Shown in pieces: positions 1 to 7,876 of a stretch of DNA of 64,000 nt; the first letter of the stretch is position 1, and each line of letters starts with the position of its first letter. Source of the DNA: CAZWRN01 sp964446685 (GTDB lineage Bacteria > Patescibacteriota > Microgenomatia > Daviesbacterales > UBA10151). Location: assembly GCA_964446685.1 (NCBI GenBank), contig CAYUPO010000001.1, positions 154,047-218,046 of the forward strand, read 5' to 3'. The position numbers and the translations under genes are program-made. The notes below the pieces were generated by a model, which saw only the letters and a program-made list of their open reading frames with translations, did not search any database and was not told the DNA's origin.

Positions 1-230
1 TTTACGACTATTGCTCCATCAACTTTATAATCTGGATCTCGGGTGATAATAATATTGATTCTGTTTGGCAATACGCGGCCAATTGATTCATGTGTTTTTC
101 TGCCCATGATAATCGGATGGCCAGATGTAATTTCTTTAAATCTTTTCAGTTCACCTGGGATATTCCAGAGAAGCTTATTTTGACCGCCAATCAGACGGTT
201 TTTATCCATTGCTACAATTAGGGAAATCAT
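1..230 (-). CDS. folA: Dihydrofolate reductase, C-terminal part beyond the window edge
   Basis: The reverse strand from the ATG at 230 reads MISLIVAMDKNRLIGG followed by LLWNIPGELKRFKEIT, IIMGRKTHESIG and LPNRINIIITRDPDY. These are the N-terminal strand, substrate loop (W, and D replaced by E in the PxExxxFK motif), the MGRKTxESIG cofactor helix and the next strand of DHFR. The enzyme reduces dihydrofolate to tetrahydrofolate with NADPH in the cytoplasm, recycling the folate oxidised by thymidylate synthase. Only about 76 residues are inside the window. The start lies one base beyond the stop of the upstream gene, so the two are probably co-transcribed. Proximity to thyA fits the usual folA-thyA association. 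Confidence 0.93.
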   Translation of the reverse strand, partial: MISLIVAMDKNRLIGGQNKLLWNIPGELKRFKEITSGHPIIMGRKTHESIGRVLPNRINIIITRDPDYKVDGAIVV

Positions 231-231
231 A

Positions 232-879
232 TTAGGTCCTTTTGAGACTAGCTAATCCTGGGCACAAGTCAGTTATTATCATTCTAGCTTGATTTAAGCA
301 TGGATTAACTCTTAATTTCATATTCAAAGGTACCAGTCTAATACCTGTAACTGCAAGAACAAGATTTAATTTAACAGTCAGTTTATCTAAAAATGCCGGG
401 TCATTAAACTGGCAGTAACCCATTCTCTCCGACATTAATTCCAGATCATTAATTGCCCGGTAACTTTCCTCAAAAAAAGTACGCTCATCTGAAGGTAGTC
501 CAGCCAACTCAGAATCAAATTTCTGGTTCCCATTTTGAACCTGATCAAATCTTGGACCCGCAATAAAAGCAGATCGTGCTATAGGTATACCCTCATGGTC
601 TAATGTCCGCTCTAAAATGGGATTGACTTCAAATGCACAGGGAAGTGTTCTATTTCCTATATTTAATACACTGGATACAGGAATCAATTTTAAATTTTCA
701 GCTGCAGTATTGGTTACTTCTTGGTACAAAGCCACTTGTGACGGATCTGACTGCCATGTTGGGTAATGCTTTAAAATCTCACCTGTGGAGGTCAGAAAAA
801 CATCAGAATCGGCACCATGGGCAATTTTTTTCAAAGAGGTTAGCTTTGCCATTTTTGGCAGTTCAGGATTAAAATTCAT
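232..879 (-). CDS. Unknown protein with a kinase-like N-lobe signature
   Basis: A 215-residue soluble protein of no family I can name firmly. Near residues 18-40 it has IAHGADSDVFLTSTGEILKHY, which looks like the nucleotide-binding loop and beta-strand Lys of protein-kinase-like or aminoglycoside-phosphotransferase-like folds. Near the C-terminus, MIITDLCPGLASL could be a DFG-like metal-binding segment, but no clear HxD catalytic loop is visible. The start at 879 sits 7 nt after a good -10 box, so the mRNA is probably leaderless. It lies directly upstream of folA and diverges from thyA. The kinase-like reading is an inference and could be wrong. Confidence 0.6.
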   Translation of the reverse strand: MNFNPELPKMAKLTSLKKIAHGADSDVFLTSTGEILKHYPTWQSDPSQVALYQEVTNTAAENLKLIPVSSVLNIGNRTLPCAFEVNPILERTLDHEGIPIARSAFIAGPRFDQVQNGNQKFDSELAGLPSDERTFFEESYRAINDLELMSERMGYCQFNDPAFLDKLTVKLNLVLAVTGIRLVPLNMKLRVNPCLNQARMIITDLCPGLASLKRT

Positions 880-886
880 ATCTTAT

Positions 887-915
887 AGTATACATAACAT
901 TTTAAAGTAACTCAA
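887..915 (-). promoter_or_regulatory. Promoter of the 232-879 gene
   Basis: On the minus strand TTGAGT (915-910), 17 nt spacer, TATACT (892-887), then 7 nt to the ATG at 879. The predicted transcription start coincides with the start codon. Confidence 0.65.
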
Positions 916-941
916 TTCCGAATATACAACATATTGTTATA

Positions 942-970
942 TTGAAAAAAAGTTATCCATTTACTAGTAT
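942..970 (+). promoter_or_regulatory. Promoter of thyA
   Basis: TTGAAA (942-947), 17 nt spacer, TAGTAT (965-970), then 9 nt to the ATG at 980. There is no room for a Shine-Dalgarno sequence, so thyA is predicted to be leaderless or nearly so. Confidence 0.6.
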
Positions 971-979
971 GGTTTGATC

Positions 980-1816
980 ATGACTTCATTTGATCTTCAA
1001 TACCAAAAACTTCTTAAAGAGATAATGACCAATGGCATTGAGGAGATCAATGAACGAACTAAGCACGGTGTCAAAGCACTCCCTGGTAAATCAATTGAAC
1101 TAGAAGCTGGCGAAGGTTTTCCGCTTCTTACTTTGCGTAAAATCCCAATTCGGATCTTTGTCGCTGAGCAGGTCTGGTTTTTGACTGGATCAAGGCGACC
1201 ATCAGAATTTCTGAATAAATTCACCAAGATCTGGGATGATTTCACCAATGTTGACGGCGTAGTTTCAACTGCTTATGGCTATAGATGGCGACATCATTTT
1301 GGCAGAGACCAAATTGCTTTATTGATTAATCTGCTAGAAAAAGAACCCTCTTCCAGGCATGGCGTGGTGATGATGTGGGATGCTGCAAGTGATGGTCTCT
1401 CCCCGACTTTCAAAAAAGCTAATATCCCCTGTCCCTACTCTTTTACCGTCAATATTATTGGCGGAATGCTGCACATGCATCTGATTGTGAGATCAAATGA
1501 TGTCATTTTAGGTCTACCACATGATGCAGCTGGTTTTGGTTTGCTGCAACGAATTCTGGCTGCCAGACTTGGTGTCAAAGTCGGCAAGTACACTCACACT
1601 ATCTCCAATGCGCATGTTTATGATATACATTATGACGCAGCGCAGGAGATGATTAAGCGAAAAAATAAGCATCAGCCTGTGGAAATCAGCGCTTCAAAAA
1701 ATTGGTTTAGCAGGGCAGAAAAAGGAGATGAAAAGTTGGTAGCAGAAATAGTTGATGCACTGAGTAGTCAGTACCAGCCAGGAGAAGCGTTAAAGGGATT
1801 GAAAATAGTTCTTTAA
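980..1816 (+). CDS. thyA: Thymidylate synthase family enzyme with Asp at the dUMP/dCMP-discriminating position
   Basis: A 278-residue ThyA-family protein. Conserved landmarks, numbered from the ATG at 980: Arg in NERT near residue 26, EQVWFL, IWD, the catalytic Cys151 in IPCPY, Arg171 and Asp174 in RSND, LGLP, and the H-x-Y of NAHVY. The family transfers a one-carbon unit from methylene-THF to C5 of a pyrimidine nucleotide. Two residues are unusual: the His that normally follows the catalytic Cys is Pro, and the Asn of the PFN motif (E. coli Asn177, which recognises the uracil ring) is Asp182 in LPHDAAGF. In TS mutants and T4 dCMP hydroxymethylase, Asp here goes with dCMP preference. An in-frame TTG at 974 was rejected because it lies within the -10 to start gap. 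It heads an operon with the next two genes. Confidence 0.85.
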   Translation: MTSFDLQYQKLLKEIMTNGIEEINERTKHGVKALPGKSIELEAGEGFPLLTLRKIPIRIFVAEQVWFLTGSRRPSEFLNKFTKIWDDFTNVDGVVSTAYGYRWRHHFGRDQIALLINLLEKEPSSRHGVVMMWDAASDGLSPTFKKANIPCPYSFTVNIIGGMLHMHLIVRSNDVILGLPHDAAGFGLLQRILAARLGVKVGKYTHTISNAHVYDIHYDAAQEMIKRKNKHQPVEISASKNWFSRAEKGDEKLVAEIVDALSSQYQPGEALKGLKIVL

Positions 1817-1828
1817 CCCGTTTTAATC

Positions 1829-1905
1829 CGTCATTCCCCTGAAAAGGGGAATCTGTAAATACCTAAGAGTAGGCACCGCATATTCCTGCTTTCGCAGGAA
1901 TGACG
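1829..1905. repeat. REP-like palindrome between thyA and the dUTPase gene
   Basis: Two hairpins, CGTCATTCCCCTGAAAAGGG... at 1829-1853 and ATTCCTGCTTTCGCAGGAAT... at 1882-1905, whose outer ends (CGTCATTCC / GGAATGACG) are inverted repeats of each other. Related elements occur at 5858, 34601, 39091 and 61492. This is the two-hairpin layout of REPIN-type elements. Confidence 0.7.
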
Positions 1906-1925
1906 TTTTGACAAAAGAAAAACTT

Positions 1926-2582
1926 ATGACACAAGGAATATTAACCAAACAACAAATATTAGAATTGATTGAGTCAGAACAGCTCAAATTTTCCCCAGCA
2001 ATTGATTCATTTCAGGTCCAATCACATTCCATCGATCTGCGACTCGGGTATTCATTCATGATCCCTAAACTATGGTCTTTGACTGAGAAAGGACGCGAAG
2101 CCTTTTTGATTGATTATCTGGATGAAACTGAAAGATTTGAACTGGTTGAGCTGGAGCACAAACAATTTTTTGACCTTTTACCAAAAGAATCGGTTGTCGC
2201 TTCAACTCTTGAAGAAGTCTCCTTACCAGCTAATTTAATGGCTGTCCTCTACCCACGTTCTTCTATTAATCGACGCGGCCTGTCTGTTGATCTTTCTGGT
2301 ATTGTTGATGCCGGATATGAAGGAAGGTTGTTGATACCTATTACCAATAACACGCCACATGTAATCAGAATTTACCCAGGTGAAAGGTTTTGCCAGTTAG
2401 TATTTTATCCACTGTCTGAAGATATTAAGGTAGAACAAAGCAGATGGCATAAAAAGGATATTATTATAGGTAGACTCCCTGAAAAGAAAAAAGCTGAGGA
2501 AAAATATATTGTCTCTGGCGATATAAAAGGATTAAAACAAAAGTTTGCTCTGACTGCTCCTAAAACCAATGATTCAAAGTAA
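1926..2582 (+). CDS. dCTP deaminase/dUTPase family protein, probably a dUTPase
   Basis: About 218 residues. The family core is clear: QSHSIDLRLGYSF, YPRSSINRRGLSVDLSG, IVDAGYEGRLLIPITNNT and YPGERFCQLVFYPL. Dcd deaminates dCTP; the related dUTPases cut dUTP to dUMP. The Glu of the Dcd motif VLEFYN (E. coli Glu138, needed for deamination) is Pro here (LIPITN), while the Asp of the dUTPase-like GIVDAGYEG motif is kept. I therefore infer dUTP diphosphatase activity rather than deamination. The ATG at 1926 is preferred to the in-frame TTG at 1908, which falls next to the REP-like element. The C-terminal ~40 residues are Lys-rich and lack a recognisable motif. Confidence 0.75.
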   Translation: MTQGILTKQQILELIESEQLKFSPAIDSFQVQSHSIDLRLGYSFMIPKLWSLTEKGREAFLIDYLDETERFELVELEHKQFFDLLPKESVVASTLEEVSLPANLMAVLYPRSSINRRGLSVDLSGIVDAGYEGRLLIPITNNTPHVIRIYPGERFCQLVFYPLSEDIKVEQSRWHKKDIIIGRLPEKKKAEEKYIVSGDIKGLKQKFALTAPKTNDSK

Positions 2583-3612
2583 ATCTGGCTTCATATTTGA
2601 AGGAAAAACTCCCACTGATGTCTTAAAAGATGTCCAGGAAGCTATTCAAACTCATGGCTCCTCTATTCAAACCCAAAGAGGAATTGCTAAATCGATTCGT
2701 GGCGCAACTTTTATCATTAATGACATCTCAAATGAAAAGAAAAATTATCCTTACTGGGACAAACAGTCAGATGACTGGTATCAGGATAACTTTGTCAGAA
2801 AAGAAACAACATTAGCTCCGGAAATAATCAAACCTGGACAGGATATTTATCCTTATAAATATGCCTGGAGATCAAGATATTATGACAGTGGAACTGGTTA
2901 TATTGTGGCGGTTATAACTGTCTTAAAAAAACTCAAAATTAAAAAGCTACAGATTAAAAATGAATCTCAACTGATTGATTTACTCAAACAAAGTTATCTG
3001 TTGATTCATCCAGAAATCGTTTTGGCTGTCTTGTCCTGGAAAGGTTTAAAACTAATCAACTTTTATTTGGAAAATCCAAAAATCTTAGAGTTAGAGCTGC
3101 AAACTCAAAGACGAGATACTCTGGAATCAGTTATTGAAGAAGTTAAACAATCTCCCGCGACCAGACGCGCCATCATGCCATCATTTACTTATGAACATAT
3201 TGACCATTCAGGAGCTGCAGGTGGAGTACCTGTCTACCAAAATTATCAGCTCTATGTAAATTTTGACAAAAAAGGTAATCCTGCAAGTATTACTTCATAT
3301 CATCTACATAGGGCGATTGATGCTTTTGGCGGGGCTCAGCTGGATATCAATCATGATAAAGAATGGGGACTATATGCATCGAAAAAACTAAATTTACCTT
3401 TGGAAAAAATAGTTATTTATGTCAATGACGTCTGGGCTAGCTTTGATAAAGATATGCAACACCTTTCAAATAAAACCGATATTCGCTCTTGGTTATTTTC
3501 TGTGACAGACGCCTATGATCCAAAACTGGAAGATATAGATAAAAGACTGAGTTCCCCTCTGTATAAAAAGAAAATTAGTTACACTTTGTTTCAAATTACC
3601 AGCTATGGATAA
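2569..3612 (+). CDS. Thymidylate-synthase-fold protein lacking the catalytic cysteine
   Basis: A 347-residue protein overlapping the preceding gene by 14 nt. Residues 195-262 line up with the TS core: RR at 199-200 (phosphate-binding Arg), VPVYQNYQLYV matching PCHxxxQFYV, Arg248 and Asp251 in HRAIDAFGG, and LDIN matching FNIA. The catalytic Cys is Val222 and the Asn177-equivalent is Asp259. The first ~190 residues have no recognisable motif. It may be a regulatory or degenerate TS subunit partnering the thyA product two genes upstream, or an enzyme with different chemistry. The homology is my own alignment by eye, and the function is unknown. Confidence 0.6.
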   Translation: MIQSKSGFIFEGKTPTDVLKDVQEAIQTHGSSIQTQRGIAKSIRGATFIINDISNEKKNYPYWDKQSDDWYQDNFVRKETTLAPEIIKPGQDIYPYKYAWRSRYYDSGTGYIVAVITVLKKLKIKKLQIKNESQLIDLLKQSYLLIHPEIVLAVLSWKGLKLINFYLENPKILELELQTQRRDTLESVIEEVKQSPATRRAIMPSFTYEHIDHSGAAGGVPVYQNYQLYVNFDKKGNPASITSYHLHRAIDAFGGAQLDINHDKEWGLYASKKLNLPLEKIVIYVNDVWASFDKDMQHLSNKTDIRSWLFSVTDAYDPKLEDIDKRLSSPLYKKKISYTLFQITSYG

Positions 3613-3625
3613 TTTAATAATTGTA

Positions 3626-4780
3626 TTACCTTTTTCCAATAACAAATTCCGTCCCTGTAATTCTCGAAATAATTGCCCTTAAAAAAGTCAGTGAACACGA
3701 CTTAATGAAACTATCAATGATCCATGATTCTTTTTTTGTTAATAGTTCTTCTAAATATGCAGGGTTGTATCTTACAAGATTAGATAAATAGAACATTATT
3801 AAATATATTGCAATTGTTTCATTCATTGGAATCTGTTTATTAATTTTATAAGGTAATGAAGTTACAAACTCTAAACCATCATCAAAATAATTCACTTGAG
3901 CTATAGAACCAAGTGATTCTAGAACTAAATTCCTACATTTTTTTTCTGGGATTATATCTGGATTATCCCAAGGGATTGTTTGTCTACTTTGAAAAAAAGT
4001 AAAAGCTAATATAATATCTCTGCTAACCTGGAAATATTCTCTTGCATATTTTTCTGGAACCTCGACTAGTTCAAATTTATCAAAAAAAATATTTAAAGAC
4101 TTTTTATATTTTTTAAATTCATTAAAATTGGGAATACCAACTAAAGGCCATGCTGTCTTATTACTATGGTCAACTAAATTTACATAGTAACAGCTTTCAA
4201 CTTTTCTTCTTCCATATCCAGCTATTAATGATTGATAAGAAATATCCGTACAATAACTTAGTAGCTGTTCGACACTTAGAGACTGTTTTTTAATTGGAGA
4301 TTCACAAAACATTTCATAAAATCTTTCAAAGACTCCATTATCTTTTATAATTTTAATTGTTTGTTTTTTTATTTTTGTAAAATCTTTCGGAAGACAACTT
4401 GCACCATGGCTTATTCTTTTACCTCCAATCTCGGGATTCTTTTGAATGATTAATGCCTTTGCTAAATTCAAAAAACAGTAGTAATAAAGTAATGCTGCAG
4501 ATCTAGGATGAAGCTGCTTTGCAGCATGATAATAATTTTTTGCCTGTCTAATATAGCCCTGAAAATGCTTGTAAGTGGTTTTTATTTTTCTTCTTGCAAC
4601 ACCTTGCTCGAGTAAATGTTTAATTCCAACTGATTCGATTTCGGAATAATATTCTATTAATATCCATAGTTCATCATCTATTTGCCCATCCGTTTTCAAA
4701 CCTTGCAAATTTCTAGTACTTAATGGTTGTCTAATCCATCCCGAAGCTGCTCTAAAAGTTCCTGTAGGAATTTCACTCAT
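3626..4780 (-). CDS. YaaC-like protein
   Basis: A 384-residue soluble protein. The segment near residues 73-125 (FQGYIRQAKNYYHAAKQL, ALLYYYCFLNLAKALI, ISHGASCL) resembles the YaaC-like family, where a YY...NLAKA helix and a following HG are typical. The family is of unknown biochemical function. Its start overlaps the 3' end of tmk by 8 nt, so it is translationally coupled to tmk and shares its transcript. It converges with the TS-like gene, leaving a 13-nt gap. Codon use is AT-rich, like the accessory genes further along. Confidence 0.6.
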   Translation of the reverse strand: MSEIPTGTFRAASGWIRQPLSTRNLQGLKTDGQIDDELWILIEYYSEIESVGIKHLLEQGVARRKIKTTYKHFQGYIRQAKNYYHAAKQLHPRSAALLYYYCFLNLAKALIIQKNPEIGGKRISHGASCLPKDFTKIKKQTIKIIKDNGVFERFYEMFCESPIKKQSLSVEQLLSYCTDISYQSLIAGYGRRKVESCYYVNLVDHSNKTAWPLVGIPNFNEFKKYKKSLNIFFDKFELVEVPEKYAREYFQVSRDIILAFTFFQSRQTIPWDNPDIIPEKKCRNLVLESLGSIAQVNYFDDGLEFVTSLPYKINKQIPMNETIAIYLIMFYLSNLVRYNPAYLEELLTKKESWIIDSFIKSCSLTFLRAIISRITGTEFVIGKR

Positions 4781-5402
4781 TTATAAGTAATCCAGTTATT
4801 TCTTTAAATAAATCTTCTTTGCTTTGCATACCATCTATTACTTTGACTGTATCAGGATGAGCTGAAGCAAATGTCAGATAACCTTGTCTTAATTTTTCTA
4901 AAAATTGGACGCCCTGCATCTCATAAATCAGATCCTGACCTTTTCTATCAGCATTTGCTCCTCTTTTGATACTTTCTTCAGTCGGTATATCGATAATGAT
5001 AAATAAATCCGGATAAGCACCTGAATTTTTAACACAGTATTCTGATAAGGTATCAAGTAGACTGAGATCAACCCCCTGAACTATCCCCTGGTAAACATAG
5101 GTTGAGGATTCAAACCGATCTGTAATCACCATTTTCCCGGCATCAAGATTTGGTTTAACAACTTGATCCATAAACTCGGTTCTAGCGGCGTAAAAAAGGA
5201 GAGTTTGGGTAACTGGATTGGCCATTTGGTCACGAGGTTTTAAAACGACTTCTCTAATCTCTTCGCCCATTTGGGTCCCCCCAGGTTCGCGAGCTAAGAC
5301 GACATCAGTACCAAGATCTAGGAAATATTTTTCAAGCATTTTGGCCTGGGTAGATTTACCACAGTTGTCGATGCCTTCTAGTACTATGAATTTACCTTTC
5401 AT
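4773..5402 (-). CDS. tmk: Thymidylate kinase
   Basis: A 209-residue protein with the P-loop near residues 9-17 (GIDNCGKST), the REPGGT motif, DRFESSTYVYQG (the DR(Y/F) segment that binds dTMP) and a C-terminal lid rich in Arg/Lys. It phosphorylates dTMP to dTDP in the cytoplasm, the step after thymidylate synthase. The P-loop has NC in place of the common GxG/DGSG residues, which is tolerated in the family. It is followed by the YaaC-like gene with an 8-nt overlap. Length is typical. Confidence 0.93.
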   Translation of the reverse strand: MKGKFIVLEGIDNCGKSTQAKMLEKYFLDLGTDVVLAREPGGTQMGEEIREVVLKPRDQMANPVTQTLLFYAARTEFMDQVVKPNLDAGKMVITDRFESSTYVYQGIVQGVDLSLLDTLSEYCVKNSGAYPDLFIIIDIPTEESIKRGANADRKGQDLIYEMQGVQFLEKLRQGYLTFASAHPDTVKVIDGMQSKEDLFKEITGLLINE

Positions 5403-5417
5403 AACAATTAAATATCC

Positions 5418-5506
5418 AAAGTCAAATGTCTAATGCCAAATGTAGAATGTCAAATTTCCAATGATGTATTGGACATTTGTCATTTGACATTGGTAGTATT
5501 TGACAT
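5418..5506. repeat. Heptamer array, inverted arms (word GTCAAAT)
   Basis: Left arm 5418-5459 is a run of degenerate heptamers GTCAAAT, GTCTAAT, GCCAAAT, GTAGAAT, GTCAAAT. Right arm 5470-5506 carries the complement (ACATTTG, TCATTTG, ACATT). The arms could fold into one long hairpin between tmk and the MazG-like gene. Confidence 0.75.
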
Positions 5507-5508
5507 TT

Positions 5509-5853
5509 TTATCTCTTATCCCCGCTTCCTCCTAGTTTGCCTCTTTCCATTCGCGAATAAAGTTTTTTGATATTTTTCTCAGCTACTTCTTCCAGATTAA
5601 CATCCAGCTCTGAAGCAATTTGAGTCAGATACCACAAGACATCTCCTAGTTCTAATGTCAGCATCTCTTTATCTTCCTGCGTGATCTCCCCTTTTTTATC
5701 ACGAAAAATTTTTTTAATTTTTTCGGATATCTCTCCTGCTTCACCGGATAATCCCAGCACAGGGTAAATTATCGGATGACCAATTGGCGGATATCCAGCA
5801 GTTTTACGAGAGTCTTTTTGATAGTTTCTGAAACTATAATTGGTTTTCTTCAT
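5509..5853 (-). CDS. MazG-like nucleotide pyrophosphohydrolase
   Basis: A 114-residue all-alpha protein with the MazG-type metal site: LGLSGEAGEISEKIKK (ExxE) followed about 30 residues later by LELGDVLWYL (ExxD). Such enzymes hydrolyse NTPs or dNTPs to monophosphates, for house-cleaning or dNTP pool control. It lies between pyrG and tmk on the same strand, which suits a role in pyrimidine pools. The single-domain length is that of the MazG-like / YpjD-type small proteins rather than full MazG. Substrate cannot be read from sequence. Confidence 0.85.
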   Translation of the reverse strand: MKKTNYSFRNYQKDSRKTAGYPPIGHPIIYPVLGLSGEAGEISEKIKKIFRDKKGEITQEDKEMLTLELGDVLWYLTQIASELDVNLEEVAEKNIKKLYSRMERGKLGGSGDKR

Positions 5854-5857
5854 TTTT

Positions 5858-5934
5858 TGTCATCCCGAACTCGTTTCGGGATCTACCCTTTTGTATAACC
5901 TCGGCAGATGCTGAAACAAGTTCAGCATGACAAG
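5858..5934. repeat. REP-like palindrome
   Basis: TTGTCATCCCGAACTCGTTT... (5858-5886) and GCTGAAACAAGTTCAGCATG... (ending 5934) form two hairpins with inverted TTGTCAT / ATGACAA ends. It occupies the whole gap between pyrG and the MazG-like gene. Confidence 0.75.
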
Positions 5935-5939
5935 GTATA

Positions 5940-7553
5940 TTATGTTAACTTAACTTTAGATGCAGCTTCTAGAAAACCCAGAAACATTGGATGAGGAGCC
6001 AATGGGCGGGATTTGAGCTCTGGATGAAACTGTGAACCGGCCATAAATGGGTGATCCGCAATCTCCATGATTTCGACTAATTTTCCATCAGGAGAAGTTC
6101 CGACAATATTTAGGCCTTTTTTCTCAAATTCTTCCCGATATTTGTTGTTCACTTCATAACGGTGACGGTGTCTTTCGGATACTTTGGCTTTTCCATAAAG
6201 TTTTCTCATTAGTGATCCGGCTTTGAGGTCACATTCCCAGGCACCCAGTCTCATACTGGCTCCATAATCTTTGGCTAAGACCTTTTTCTCCTGATCTGAC
6301 ATGATATGGATGACCGGAGCTTTGGTAGCAGGATCTATCTCGGTTGAGTTGGCATCTTTGTATCCAAGCACATTGCGGGCAAATTCAATCGCCATCATTT
6401 GCATGCCATAACACAAACCAAGATAAGGAATTTTGTTTTCCCGGCAATATTTAGCTGCAGCTACTTTGCCTTCGGTATCTCTGCCGCCAAAGCCGCCTGG
6501 CACAATAATTCCCTGATAGTTATCAAGTAGTTCAGGTTTTTCTAAAACTTTTCCTGAATCGACCCAGTGAATATCGGGTTTTAATCCAAACTGATAGGCT
6601 GCATGTTTGCAGGCTTCAATAACCGAAATATATGAATCAGTCAGGACTCCGGCGCCACTGGTAAAATATTTGCCGACGATCGCAATTTTTACCGGAGTTT
6701 TAGCGCTGTGGGCTTTTTTAACAAATTCACTCCATTCTTTTAAATCAGTCTCTTTTCTTTCCAGTTCAAGTTTTTTCAGTATTCGATCGGTCAGGTTTTG
6801 TTTTTCATAATCTAAAGGCACATCATAAATACTTTCCACATCAGGGGCTGCAATAATATCTTCCTCTTCTATTCCTGTATTCAAAGATAATCGTTTGCGA
6901 CGGGGGGCATCTATTGCTACTTCAGCTCTGGCTAAAATAATATCGGGTTGGATCCCGACAGAATTTAAATCCCTGACAGACATCTGAACCGGTTTACTTT
7001 TCATTTCACCTAGTGTGGAAGGAATTGGCAGATAACTGATATGGACATGGATCACATCGTTATGTTTTTTTAGTTTCATCAGACGGTTGGCTTCCAAAAA
7101 TAGCATATTTTGGTATTCCCCGGCGGTACCACCTATTTCAACCAAGACAATATCAGCATTTTTATTTCTACCGGCATCCTGAATTCTTTTTAATATTTCC
7201 TGAGTGACGTTGTGAATATCTACATAGTCGCCGTCGTATTCCAGATTGCGTTCTTTTTGGATAACAGATAAATAAATACTACCCTGAGTATTAATACTGG
7301 AAGATGTTAGATTTTCGTTGAGGTATCTTTCATAGTGTCCAAGATCCTGATCAGTCTCTCTACCATCATCCAGGACAAATGTTTCACCATGAGCGAGTGG
7401 ATTCATAGTTCCGGCATCAACATTTAGATAAGGATCCATTTTGACTGGTACGACTTTAAATCCAGCAGCTTTGAGGAGGAGGCCAATCGAGGCAGTTGCA
7501 ATGCCTTTTCCAATACCCGATATTACGCCACCTGATACAAAAATGTATTTCAT
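5940..7553 (-). CDS. pyrG: CTP synthase
   Basis: A full-length 537-residue enzyme. The N-terminal amidoligase domain starts MKYIFVSGGVISGIGKGI and holds the MDPYLNVDAGTM and GGTAGE motifs. The C-terminal class I glutamine amidotransferase domain has GGFGGRD, the nucleophile Cys in GLCYGMQMMAIEFAR (near residue 380), and the His-Glu pair in QFHPELKSRP. It makes CTP from UTP, ATP and glutamine in the cytoplasm. It is the first gene of the minus-strand set pyrG-mazG-tmk-yaaC. All motifs for both half reactions are intact. Confidence 0.98.
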   Translation of the reverse strand: MKYIFVSGGVISGIGKGIATASIGLLLKAAGFKVVPVKMDPYLNVDAGTMNPLAHGETFVLDDGRETDQDLGHYERYLNENLTSSSINTQGSIYLSVIQKERNLEYDGDYVDIHNVTQEILKRIQDAGRNKNADIVLVEIGGTAGEYQNMLFLEANRLMKLKKHNDVIHVHISYLPIPSTLGEMKSKPVQMSVRDLNSVGIQPDIILARAEVAIDAPRRKRLSLNTGIEEEDIIAAPDVESIYDVPLDYEKQNLTDRILKKLELERKETDLKEWSEFVKKAHSAKTPVKIAIVGKYFTSGAGVLTDSYISVIEACKHAAYQFGLKPDIHWVDSGKVLEKPELLDNYQGIIVPGGFGGRDTEGKVAAAKYCRENKIPYLGLCYGMQMMAIEFARNVLGYKDANSTEIDPATKAPVIHIMSDQEKKVLAKDYGASMRLGAWECDLKAGSLMRKLYGKAKVSERHRHRYEVNNKYREEFEKKGLNIVGTSPDGKLVEIMEIADHPFMAGSQFHPELKSRPLAPHPMFLGFLEAASKVKLT

Positions 7554-7561
7554 AATAATTA

Positions 7562-7645
7562 CAAATATCTAATATCTAATAAAAATCAAAATACAATCGT
7601 TCCAATTTAGCATTGGATATTTGATATTTGATATTTGATATTTTT
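7562..7645. repeat. Heptamer array, inverted arms (word GATATTT)
   Basis: Right arm 7615-7643 has four GATATTT units; the left arm (7564-7580) has AATATCT units, the near-complement. A loop of about 30 nt separates them. It lies immediately upstream of pyrG. Confidence 0.8.
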
Positions 7646-7876
7646 CTAGCTTGGGTTTCCTGCTCTTTACAGAAAAACTTAAGGGGATCCTTTGACTATT
7701 CTCAGGATAAATTTATGCTTTCAGATTTTTCAAAATCTTGAGCCCTCATTAAAGTACCAAGAGAATGTTCTGTTGTCAACTAAGGAAAAACGCCATATTT
7801 GCTTGATTTCAAACTCTGTAACCCCAACCATACTACCCTCATAATGGAAGGTAGTATGTTACTCATCTGCTATCAA
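7646..7876. other. Intergenic region with a strong hairpin
   Basis: No gene seen. CATACTACC (7829-7837) and GGTAGTATG (7850-7858) form a perfect 9-bp hairpin 18 nt after the stop of the small minus-strand gene. There is no U-run after it on either strand, so it is a possible 3'-end stabiliser rather than a standard terminator. The rest (7646-7828) shows no clear signal. Confidence 0.45.

Noticed and set aside
974..979. TTG start of thyA
   Set aside because: It lies in the gap between the -10 box and the ATG, where transcription would only just begin; the ATG at 980 fits better.
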